Origin: an uncultured Haloferula sp. | Lineage (GTDB): Bacteria > Verrucomicrobiota > Verrucomicrobiae > Verrucomicrobiales > Akkermansiaceae | Assembly (NCBI GenBank): GCA_946481625.1 | Contig: CAMLOZ010000027.1 | Coordinates: 1-12,968, forward strand | Direction of reading: 5' to 3' | DNA: 12,968 bases | Part shown: positions 7,538 through 12,968 of the stretch, one piece after another | Numbering within the stretch: position 1 is the stretch's first letter | Layout of the letters: each line of letters begins with the position of its first letter | Notes under the pieces: model-generated | The model's database searches: none | The model's input: the letters and a program-made list of their open reading frames with translations, nothing else | Told to the model about the DNA's origin: nothing | Translations under genes and position numbers: made by a program

Positions 7538-7681
7538 ATGGCCGCCAAACCCTCATCGACAGAGAAGCCTTCCACGCCCTTCGAACCGCCTAACGATGGG
7601 TTTCCCCGGGACAAGGATGTTTCGGTGCCTCCGCCCGGCAGCGATCAGGCGAAGGACCGCGGAGACCGCAAGCGGAAGTAA
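7538..7681 (+). CDS. Possible small basic, disordered protein (47 aa)
   Basis: A short plus-strand frame in the gap between the ferritin-like gene and the 3' end of the histidine kinase. The 47-residue product is rich in Lys, Pro, Asp and Ser, has no hydrophobic stretch, and ends in DRGDRKRK. The ATG at 7538 has GGAAGG eight bases upstream; an in-frame ATG at 7499 would add 13 residues but lacks a ribosome binding site. The TAA ends 15 nt before the convergent kinase stop. I do not recognise it. It could be a real small stress-type protein or chance, since GC-rich DNA often stays open. Confidence 0.35.
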   Translation: MAAKPSSTEKPSTPFEPPNDGFPRDKDVSVPPPGSDQAKDRGDRKRK

Positions 7682-7696
7682 AGGACGAAGGGACCG

Positions 7697-9916
7697 TCAG
7701 TTCGCCTCGTGGCACCTTGCCAATGCTTTCCGGATCTTCTCGAGGCTCACGGGCTTCGGCAGCAGGTCGTGGGCACCCAGTGCTTTCACCTCCTCGATCC
7801 GCTCCGGCCTGACGTCGCCGCTCACCACCAGCACGCAGCGCAGCTTCTCCGGCTTGGAGGTCTGAAGGCTCCGGAGAATCTCCGTGCCGTCGAAGTCGGG
7901 CAGATTCAGATCGAGCAAGAGGACCTCGTGCCGGCCCGTCGCCAGCAGCCGGATCGCCTCGCGGCCGGATTCCGCCTTGCACACCGTGGCACCCTCCGCT
8001 TCCAGCAGTTGTGCGGTCGCTTCCCGTGCCACCTCGTGATCCTCGACCAGCAGGATGTTGTGCCCCTTCAAGGGGTGTCCGCGGGCTTCCGCGTCCGGTT
8101 TTACCGTTCCGGTCACCATGTACGCCGCGGGAATGTGGATCGAGAAGGTGGTTCCGATTCCTACCAGGCTTTTCACCGAAACGCCGAATCCCAGCGCATC
8201 CAGCAGCCGCCGGCAGATCGCAAGACCCAGACCCGCTCCCTTGTCCCGGTTCCGTTCGGGATTCCGGAGTTGGAAGAATTCGTCGAAGATCGACCCGACA
8301 TGTTCGCTCGGGATCCCGATGCCGGAATCGATCACTTCGATCATCCAGCCGCCTTGCGCCGCCTCGCTGCATTTGACCCGGATCTCTCCGGTCTCCGTGA
8401 ATTTCACCGCATTCGAAACGAAGTTCGCGATCACGCGCGCGAGCTTCGTCCGATCCGAACGGATCGTGACCTCGCCCTCCGGGAGCTTGTGCCGCAGGAC
8501 CAGCCCGCGCTTCTCCGCCAGCGGTTGCGCTTGGCGGATCTCGGAGCGGATGATCTCGCTGACCGAAAACTCCGACAGGTCCAGATCCATGCGTCCGGAA
8601 TCGAAGCGCGTGAGATCCAGAACGTCGCTGACCAGATCGATCATCGACCGCGCGTTGCTCCACAGGTTTGCGGCCAGCGCCGGCACCTGGTGAGCTCGCT
8701 CGGGATCTTTGGCGCATCGTTCGATTAGCTCCGCGAGCAGTGAGATCGCGTTCGCGGGGGTGCGGACGTCGTGCGAAACCGCTGCCAGGAAGCGGGTCTT
8801 CTGGATGGAGGCGTCTTCCGCCGCCGTCCGCTTTTCCTCGATCTCGTGCTGGAAGCGGATCGCCTGGAGAGCCAGCGCCGCTTGGGTCGCCAGCCATTCG
8901 GCGATGCGGAAATCATGTTCGGACCAGCGCCGTGGCGAGGTGCTGTAAAGTTCCAATGTCGCCACCGGCTGGCCCTCGTGCCAAATCGGCGAGCCGAGCA
9001 CCGCCCGGAAAGGAGGGCCCGCCCCCGGCCGGGGCAGATGGATATCCCGACGCACATCGATGTCCTCGATGCAAGCCGTGCGCCCGCTTTCCAGCAGCAA
9101 TGAGGAGAAGGACTCGTCGAAGCCGAAATCGGGCGTGACCGCGCCGTGCAGCCCGAATCCCGAACTCCCGTTCAGGACGATCCCTCCGTCGTTTTCCATC
9201 ACCACCGCGGCGGCCTGGATCTCGTCGCCCAGCACTTGGACACCCGCTTGGCAGATGCCGTTCATCACGAGGGCTTCGTTCATGTCTCCCTGCAGCCATC
9301 GAGCGGAGTCCAAGAGGGTTTGAAGGCCGCGTTCCCGCCGGAGCAATTCGTGGTTGGCGTCATGAAGTTCGGCACTCTGTTGCTCCATCTCCTCCGCTTG
9401 CTGCCGCAATTCCTCGGACTGCTGCTCCATCTCCTCGGTCTGGCTTTGCAATTCCTCGTTCTGGCGCGTGATCTCCTCCTCCCGTGCCGCGAGTTCCTCG
9501 TTGCTGGTCTCCAGTTCGAGGTTCAACCGGGCGAGTTCGTCGTTTTTCCCTTCGATCCGCTCCCGTGCGCCGAGGATGGCGTGGATGACTCCTGTCACCA
9601 CCCAGATATTGGCGAACTGGGTGGCCACGAGTACCACTTCGTAGTCCGCGTGAGCTGCTTCGTCCGGCATCACCCAGAAGATCTTCATCATCGAGATGAC
9701 GGTGAAGGCGACGGACATGGCGTAGAGAGAGAACCGGTCGCGCGTCCACAAGCACAGGAGCAGGGGCAGGCCGGAGGAGATCGGGAAGATCCGGTCGTCG
9801 TAAACATTGAGGCGCAGCCAGGCCATCAGCCCGATCATTCCGGCGGTCAGCAGCAGCGACACGGCGACCGGGGGCCGCTGCCGCCTCGCGGGCGGTGCTT
9901 CAAGGGCGTGCGTCAT
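7697..9916 (-). CDS. Membrane hybrid histidine kinase (coiled coil-GAF-HisKA-HATPase-REC)
   Basis: A 739-residue sensor kinase. Four membrane helices are likely at about 17-34, 45-58, 63-82 and 94-115. A long Glu/Gln-rich coiled coil spans about 119-200 and contains the 14-residue repeat EEMEQQS (161-167 and 175-181). A GAF-like domain spans about 200-350. HisKA carries SHDVRTP (phosphoacceptor H382). The ATPase domain has the N box NFVSNAVKF (N502), DSGIGIP (G1, 530-536) and GAGLGL (G2, 560-565). The C-terminal receiver has VEDHE (D626), LLLDLNLPD (phosphorylatable D669), S699 and LLPKPVS (K721). The start at 9916 overlaps the upstream CheR stop as ATGA; the frame's 74-residue upstream extension is antisense-like Arg-rich sequence. 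No separate response regulator or DNA-binding output is encoded nearby, so the output partner is unknown. Confidence 0.9.
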   Translation of the reverse strand: MTHALEAPPARRQRPPVAVSLLLTAGMIGLMAWLRLNVYDDRIFPISSGLPLLLCLWTRDRFSLYAMSVAFTVISMMKIFWVMPDEAAHADYEVVLVATQFANIWVVTGVIHAILGARERIEGKNDELARLNLELETSNEELAAREEEITRQNEELQSQTEEMEQQSEELRQQAEEMEQQSAELHDANHELLRRERGLQTLLDSARWLQGDMNEALVMNGICQAGVQVLGDEIQAAAVVMENDGGIVLNGSSGFGLHGAVTPDFGFDESFSSLLLESGRTACIEDIDVRRDIHLPRPGAGPPFRAVLGSPIWHEGQPVATLELYSTSPRRWSEHDFRIAEWLATQAALALQAIRFQHEIEEKRTAAEDASIQKTRFLAAVSHDVRTPANAISLLAELIERCAKDPERAHQVPALAANLWSNARSMIDLVSDVLDLTRFDSGRMDLDLSEFSVSEIIRSEIRQAQPLAEKRGLVLRHKLPEGEVTIRSDRTKLARVIANFVSNAVKFTETGEIRVKCSEAAQGGWMIEVIDSGIGIPSEHVGSIFDEFFQLRNPERNRDKGAGLGLAICRRLLDALGFGVSVKSLVGIGTTFSIHIPAAYMVTGTVKPDAEARGHPLKGHNILLVEDHEVAREATAQLLEAEGATVCKAESGREAIRLLATGRHEVLLLDLNLPDFDGTEILRSLQTSKPEKLRCVLVVSGDVRPERIEEVKALGAHDLLPKPVSLEKIRKALARCHEAN

Positions 9917-10866
9917 TTCGGTGAAGTCTTCCGGTAGGTGCAGGGACCGATCTGCGATAGGTCCTCCAATCGAGGCTTTTCGGCCTTGCCGACGACCAGC
10001 ATGCCGCCGGGAACGAGGGCGTCTGCAAGGTGTCGCCACAGGCTTCTCACGGTGTCGGCCTCCAGATAGATCGCGAGATTGCGGCAGAAAATCATGTCCC
10101 AGGAGCCCGCCTCTCCCTTCTTCAGGAGGTCGCCGCACTCCCAGCGAACGGAGGCGTGGATTGCCGGAGCGACGGCCACGGAGGCCTTTCCTCCGACCAG
10201 ATATCGGGCGGCGAGATCGGGCGGGACGGAGCAGGCGGCCTCGGGCGGATAGACACCCCGTTCGGCTTCGGCGATCGATTGGCTCCGGCAGTCGCTGCCG
10301 AGAAGCTGGTGGCGTCCCAAGGCCCCGTGGCTGGCCAGGAGCATGGCTACGGAGTAGAGTTCGGAGCCGTTGGAGCAGGCGGTGCTCCAGACTTTCGGCC
10401 GCGGTTGGCGGGCAAGCATTTCGGGGATCGCGGATTCACCGAGGTAGCGGAAGACGGCAGTGTCGCGGAAGAAGGAGGTGGTTCCAATCAGCAGGGCGTG
10501 GAGCGCGATCTCGCGCTTTTTCGGGTCGCGCGCCAGCAGTTCCATGGCGGCGGCAACCGATGGAACCCGCAGGGCGCGCAGGCAGGCCGGCAGACGGCGG
10601 ATCAGCGGTGCCATGCGGTAGCCAGACGGATCGATGCCTGCCAGTAGCAGCAGCTTGGAGACGGAGGTTCCGTCCTTGGTGGGGAGCTCTGGAGGGCGCG
10701 GGCTTCTTTCGGCGGGCGCGGGGGTTTTTCCGCGGAAGTGGAGGCCGTCGAAGCGGCCGCTTTTGCGGGGCTCCGGCAGAGTGGCGGGGCATCCGGAGAA
10801 CGAGATGCCGCGGAAGCGGCTGTCCGGGGGCAGGGAAGAGCGTGCGGAGGGAGGGCAGTCTCTCAT
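9913..10866 (-). CDS. CheR-type SAM-dependent protein glutamate methyltransferase
   Basis: A 317-residue protein. Residues about 70-317 match CheR: an N-terminal helical part ending in LLIGTTSFFRD (125-135), a SAM-binding site VWSTACSNGSELYSVAMLL (159-177), GSDCRSQSIAEAERGVY (190-206), a beta-subdomain at about 207-245, and WDMIFCRNLAIYLE (256-269). The first Glu of the usual GEEPYS motif is Ser (GSELYS), while the second Glu and Tyr-Ser remain. Residues 1-66 are Pro/Arg/Ser-rich, without recognisable domain and probably disordered. ATG 10866 is the only usable start because an in-frame TAG lies two codons upstream and no ATG, GTG or TTG occurs before the domain. It has no clear Shine-Dalgarno. 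CheR methylates glutamates on chemoreceptor helices; here no receptor, CheB, CheA or CheW is seen, and the gene overlaps the kinase by 4 nt. Confidence 0.85.
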   Translation of the reverse strand: MRDCPPSARSSLPPDSRFRGISFSGCPATLPEPRKSGRFDGLHFRGKTPAPAERSPRPPELPTKDGTSVSKLLLLAGIDPSGYRMAPLIRRLPACLRALRVPSVAAAMELLARDPKKREIALHALLIGTTSFFRDTAVFRYLGESAIPEMLARQPRPKVWSTACSNGSELYSVAMLLASHGALGRHQLLGSDCRSQSIAEAERGVYPPEAACSVPPDLAARYLVGGKASVAVAPAIHASVRWECGDLLKKGEAGSWDMIFCRNLAIYLEADTVRSLWRHLADALVPGGMLVVGKAEKPRLEDLSQIGPCTYRKTSPK

Positions 10867-11004
10867 CGGCTAACAGGGTGTACAGCAGGGCACGAGGGGG
10901 TGGCCCCGGTGTGGGGGAGACACACCTTCTGCACGTGGTGTTCCAAAACTCGAGGTCCTGATGGAGAAGCGCATATTGCATAGGGTTCCCCTCGGGGGAT
11001 TGCG

Positions 11005-11036
11005 ACATGCATGCATATTGATTGCATTATGCATGT
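11005..11036. promoter_or_regulatory. AT-rich inverted repeat, possible operator
   Basis: ACATGCAT (11005-11012) and ATGCATGT (11029-11036) form a perfect 8-bp inverted repeat with a 16-nt AT-rich spacer. The left copy of GCATATTG, at 10971, repeats at 11013, a distance of 42 bases or about four helical turns. Such AT-rich symmetry stands out against the GC-rich surroundings. It could bind a regulator of the CheR-kinase unit (ATG about 140 bases away) or of the lyase gene. Confidence 0.4.
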
Positions 11037-11136
11037 TCGCGGTTCGGCGCTTTGATTCGTATCAGCGACGCTTGGTTTGGCAGAGGGGACCCGTGGAAAT
11101 AGAGGATTGTAGATTCCACCGGCCTACCCGGCGGAG

Positions 11137-11266
11137 AAACCCAAAAAGCCGAAAACCCAAACGCCGCACCCGTCTGTTAGACGGCTGTGCCTACCCGCCT
11201 TTGTATTTCCGACGGGGGAAAGCGCGAGGGAAAACCCAAAACCCAAGCATTGTTCGTGAAACCCAA
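11137..11266. repeat. Cluster of five AAACCCAA repeats
   Basis: The octamer AAACCCAA occurs at 11137-11144, 11153-11160, 11232-11239, 11239-11246 and 11259-11266, all in the same orientation. The third and fourth overlap by one base, giving a 7-bp period. The copies bracket the hairpin at 11166-11190. The role is unknown: protein-binding sites, or part of a dispersed genomic repeat. Confidence 0.55.
11166..11190. other. Stem-loop inside the AAACCCAA cluster
   Basis: CCGTCT (11170-11175) pairs with AGACGG (11179-11184) over a GTT loop. The outer GCAC (11166-11169) pairs with GTGC (11187-11190) across a two-base CT bulge, giving ten pairs in all. No T-run follows on either strand, so a simple terminator is unlikely. 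Confidence 0.45.
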
Positions 11267-11326
11267 TCCATCGCTTGCCGTTGGTTCGGGCGGGGTGCCC
11301 GTGATGGCGTCCCGATCCCGTGAAGG

Positions 11327-11340
11327 TGTCGGATCCGACA
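11327..11340. promoter_or_regulatory. 14-bp perfect palindrome upstream of the lyase gene
   Basis: TGTCGGATCCGACA is a perfect palindrome ending 35 bases before the ATG of the lyase gene and 22 bases before its ribosome binding site. Position and symmetry fit an operator for a dimeric regulator, or a small 5'-leader hairpin. No regulator is encoded beside it. Confidence 0.4.
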
Positions 11341-11362
11341 ACCGTCCTCCTCGTTCCAAGCC

Positions 11363-11368
11363 GGAGGG
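11363..11368 (+). promoter_or_regulatory. Ribosome binding site of the lyase gene
   Basis: GGAGGG with seven bases to the ATG at 11376. It supports this start over the in-frame ATG at 11397 and confirms that the plus strand is coding here although the opposite strand is also open for a long way. Confidence 0.65.
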
Positions 11369-11375
11369 CGGACGC

Positions 11376-12968
11376 ATGAGAGCGGCGGCCGTTTGCATGG
11401 CGGCTGCGGCGGGATGTGTGCTGGATGCCGGTGCGCACCCGATCACCTTCAACTCCACGATCGGCTATGGCGCCACGCAGCCCTCGGGCGGAGCGGCGAG
11501 CATTTCGAACTGGACGGGTGCGGCCTTCGATGCGGCGAACATCGGTGGTTCGGGGGTGAATGCCGATGGCGGTGCGGACAACGGCACGGCAAACGACGCG
11601 AGCACGCGCGTGGCCGGGGGCCAGCCGATCCAGGGGCAGACCTTCACGACCGGAAGCAATGCGAACGGTTACGAGGTGTCCGGCATCACCGTGCGGATGG
11701 CCGGCTACACGAACAACACGGCCAGCGGAGCGAACACGACCTCCTGGAACCTGGGCGCGAGCAACGGTCCGATCCACGCCACGATCGCGAAGATCAACGG
11801 GACGACGCACAGCGCGTTATCGATACAGAACTTCATGGCGGGGGGCACGGGCCACCCTGGCTCAGGAAACAGCGCGAACGGCGCGGGGACCTATCTAACC
11901 TTCGACCTGCCGTTTCCGGTGCATCTCGAGCCGAACACGACTTACGGTTTCGACGTGGTGATCGGCAACGGCTCCGGCAACCACTTCGAGTGGCTCGGCA
12001 CGAGCGGCGATCCCTATGCCGGCGGGACCGCGTACACGCGGACCTGGGGCGGGCCGATCACGGCGGTAGCCGGCGACCGGGTGTTCCAGGTGAACATGAC
12101 GGCATCGACGGCGCCTTACGCGCCCTTTGTGCATCCGGGCGCCTTGCACACGCAGGCCGACTTCGACCGCATGAAGAACAAGATCGCCACCGGTGCCAAC
12201 CCATGGAAGACCAGCTATGATCAGCTCGCGGCCAGCCCCTATGCCCAGACGAACTGGAATCCGTACAACGCGGACTACATCAACCGCGGAGGCGACGGCG
12301 CGGACAACTACACCCGCAGCCAGCAGGACGCGCAGGCGATCTACCAGCTCTCCCTGCGCTGGAAGCTGACCGGCAACACGGCCTATGCGGACCGGGCGGT
12401 GCAGATCGCAAATGTCTGGTCCGACCTGATCGGAATAACGGGTGACACGAACGCGTCGCTCGCCTCCGGGATCTGCGGTTACCTTTTCGCCGCGGGCGGC
12501 GAAATCCTGAGCACCTACCCCGGCTGGCCCGCGGCCGAGAAACAGGCCTACAAGGACATGATGATGCGGGTGTTTTACCCGGCGAACGCGGACTTCCTCT
12601 GGCGCCATCATGGCACCCCGAACTCCAAGGGCGGGAACACGCACTATCGCCTCAATTGGGACACGGCCAACATGGCCTCGATGGCCGCCATCGGCATCCT
12701 GTGCGACAACCGCGCCGTTTATCAGCAAGCGGTGGACTACTTCAAGAACGGTGCGGGCAACAGCCGAGCGGAGCGCGCGGCGTGGTATATCCACCCTGAC
12801 GGTACGGCGCAGACCGAGGAGAGCGGTCGCGACCAGCCGCACAACAAGGGCGGGTGGTATGCGATGGCGCTGCTTTGCCAGATGGCTTGGAACCAGGGCG
12901 ACGACCTCTTCGGCCACGACAACAACCGGGTGTTGCGCGCCTACGAGTACAACGCGAAGTACAACCAC
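11376..12968 (+). CDS. Exported alginate-lyase-family polysaccharide lyase, 3' end beyond window
   Basis: The first 531 residues of a protein that stays open to the window edge. Residues 1-20 form a short signal peptide (MRAAAVCMAAAAGCVLDAGA); cleavage before H21 is likely, though AAGC could act as a weak lipobox. Residues about 22-243 form a Gly/Asn/Thr-rich beta-sandwich module with QGQTFTTGSNANGYEVSGIT and LEPNTTYGFDVVIGNG, of a kind I associate with secreted verrucomicrobial proteins. Residues about 250-531 resemble the alpha-helical alginate lyase domain (PF05426-like): FVHPGALHTQADFDRMK (251-267), GGNTHYRLNWDTANMASMA (419-437), ESGRDQPHNKGGW (482-494) and EYNAKYN (524-530). H423, Y424 and H489 are candidate active-site residues. 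Such enzymes cleave uronic-acid polysaccharides by beta-elimination outside the cytoplasm. The exact substrate cannot be read from sequence. The start is supported by GGAGGG. Confidence 0.8.
   Translation, partial: MRAAAVCMAAAAGCVLDAGAHPITFNSTIGYGATQPSGGAASISNWTGAAFDAANIGGSGVNADGGADNGTANDASTRVAGGQPIQGQTFTTGSNANGYEVSGITVRMAGYTNNTASGANTTSWNLGASNGPIHATIAKINGTTHSALSIQNFMAGGTGHPGSGNSANGAGTYLTFDLPFPVHLEPNTTYGFDVVIGNGSGNHFEWLGTSGDPYAGGTAYTRTWGGPITAVAGDRVFQVNMTASTAPYAPFVHPGALHTQADFDRMKNKIATGANPWKTSYDQLAASPYAQTNWNPYNADYINRGGDGADNYTRSQQDAQAIYQLSLRWKLTGNTAYADRAVQIANVWSDLIGITGDTNASLASGICGYLFAAGGEILSTYPGWPAAEKQAYKDMMMRVFYPANADFLWRHHGTPNSKGGNTHYRLNWDTANMASMAAIGILCDNRAVYQQAVDYFKNGAGNSRAERAAWYIHPDGTAQTEESGRDQPHNKGGWYAMALLCQMAWNQGDDLFGHDNNRVLRAYEYNAKYNH

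Larger units (their letters stand above)
10867..11375. other. 509-base intergenic region with several repeats, no convincing gene
   Basis: This gap separates the divergent CheR-kinase unit and the lyase gene. From left to right it holds a 6-bp hairpin GGTGTG/CACACC at 10908-10926 in the CheR leader, GCATATTG at 10971-10978 and again at 11013-11020, an ATGCAT inverted repeat at 11005-11036, an AAACCCAA cluster at 11137-11266 around a hairpin, and a palindrome at 11327-11340. A plus-strand frame at 10961-11323 exists but looks spurious. I could not identify convincing -35/-10 boxes. Confidence 0.6.

Noticed and set aside
7590..8897. Minus-strand 435-residue frame
   Set aside because: Out of frame with the histidine kinase, which has intact ATPase and receiver motifs over the same stretch. 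Composition is Gly/Arg-rich and low complexity.
9917..10138. 74-residue N-terminal extension of the kinase
   Set aside because: It overlaps CheR codons in another frame, and the ATGA overlap at 9916 gives a natural start just before the first membrane helix.
10988..10997. CCCC-TC-GGGG mini hairpin
   Set aside because: The two-base loop and four-base stem are too small to mean anything in GC-rich DNA.
10436..11008. Minus-strand frame upstream of and overlapping CheR, considered as a frameshifted CheR N-terminus
   Set aside because: It is in another frame and its residues show no CheR similarity. CheR is complete from the helical domain on without it.
10961..11323. Plus-strand 120-residue frame in the intergenic region
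   Set aside because: It runs through the AAACCCAA repeats and the hairpin, is strongly basic without a domain, and has no ribosome binding site.
11895..12968. Minus-strand 357-residue frame running to the edge
   Set aside because: Antisense to the lyase gene, which has a signal peptide, a ribosome binding site and lyase motifs. The minus product is Val/Arg/His-rich with no recognisable domain.
1..12968. CRISPR arrays, tRNA genes, insertion sequences, prophage or restriction genes
   Set aside because: None seen: no regularly spaced repeats, no cloverleaf sequences noticed by eye, no transposase or phage motifs in any frame.

Overview
The window looks like a piece of a GC-rich chromosome from a Verrucomicrobiota bacterium, perhaps Luteolibacter- or Haloferula-like. 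This is an inference from gene content: a secreted alginate-lyase-family enzyme with an N-terminal beta-sandwich module, a large soluble glucoamylase-like enzyme, and a phosphodiesterase fused to an endonuclease/exonuclease/phosphatase (EEP) domain. No rRNA or marker gene is present. I see no tRNA, insertion sequence or CRISPR array.

Region 1 (199-6838, minus strand) is a tightly packed four-gene block, transcribed right to left: a cytosolic glucoamylase-like (six-hairpin) protein, a GT4 glycosyltransferase of the diacylglycerol-glucosyltransferase type, an alkaline-phosphatase-superfamily phosphodiesterase fused to an EEP domain, and a VTT/TVP38-type membrane protein. The spacings are 40 nt, an 8-nt overlap and a 4-nt ATGA overlap. 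The fused enzyme starts with TTG behind a good GGAGG. The combination suggests membrane glycolipid or phospholipid remodelling (hydrolase, glycosyltransferase, candidate lipid transporter), but the substrate is unproven.

Region 2 (6839-7696) holds a strong stem-loop, a small ferritin-like DUF892 protein whose expected metal ligands look degenerate, and a possible 47-residue basic, disordered protein on the plus strand.

Region 3 (7697-10866, minus strand) is a two-gene sensory unit. A CheR-type methyltransferase overlaps by 4 nt a membrane hybrid histidine kinase (about four membrane helices, long Glu/Gln-rich coiled coil, GAF, HisKA/HATPase, receiver). There is no chemoreceptor, CheB, CheA or CheW nearby. 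CheR may therefore act on the coiled coil of its partner kinase.

Region 4 (10867-11375) is a 509-base gap without a convincing gene but rich in structure: an AT-rich ATGCAT inverted repeat, five copies of AAACCCAA around a hairpin, and a 14-bp perfect palindrome close to the next start. Region 5 (11376 to the right edge, plus strand) is the first 531 codons of an exported alginate-lyase-family protein that runs off the window.
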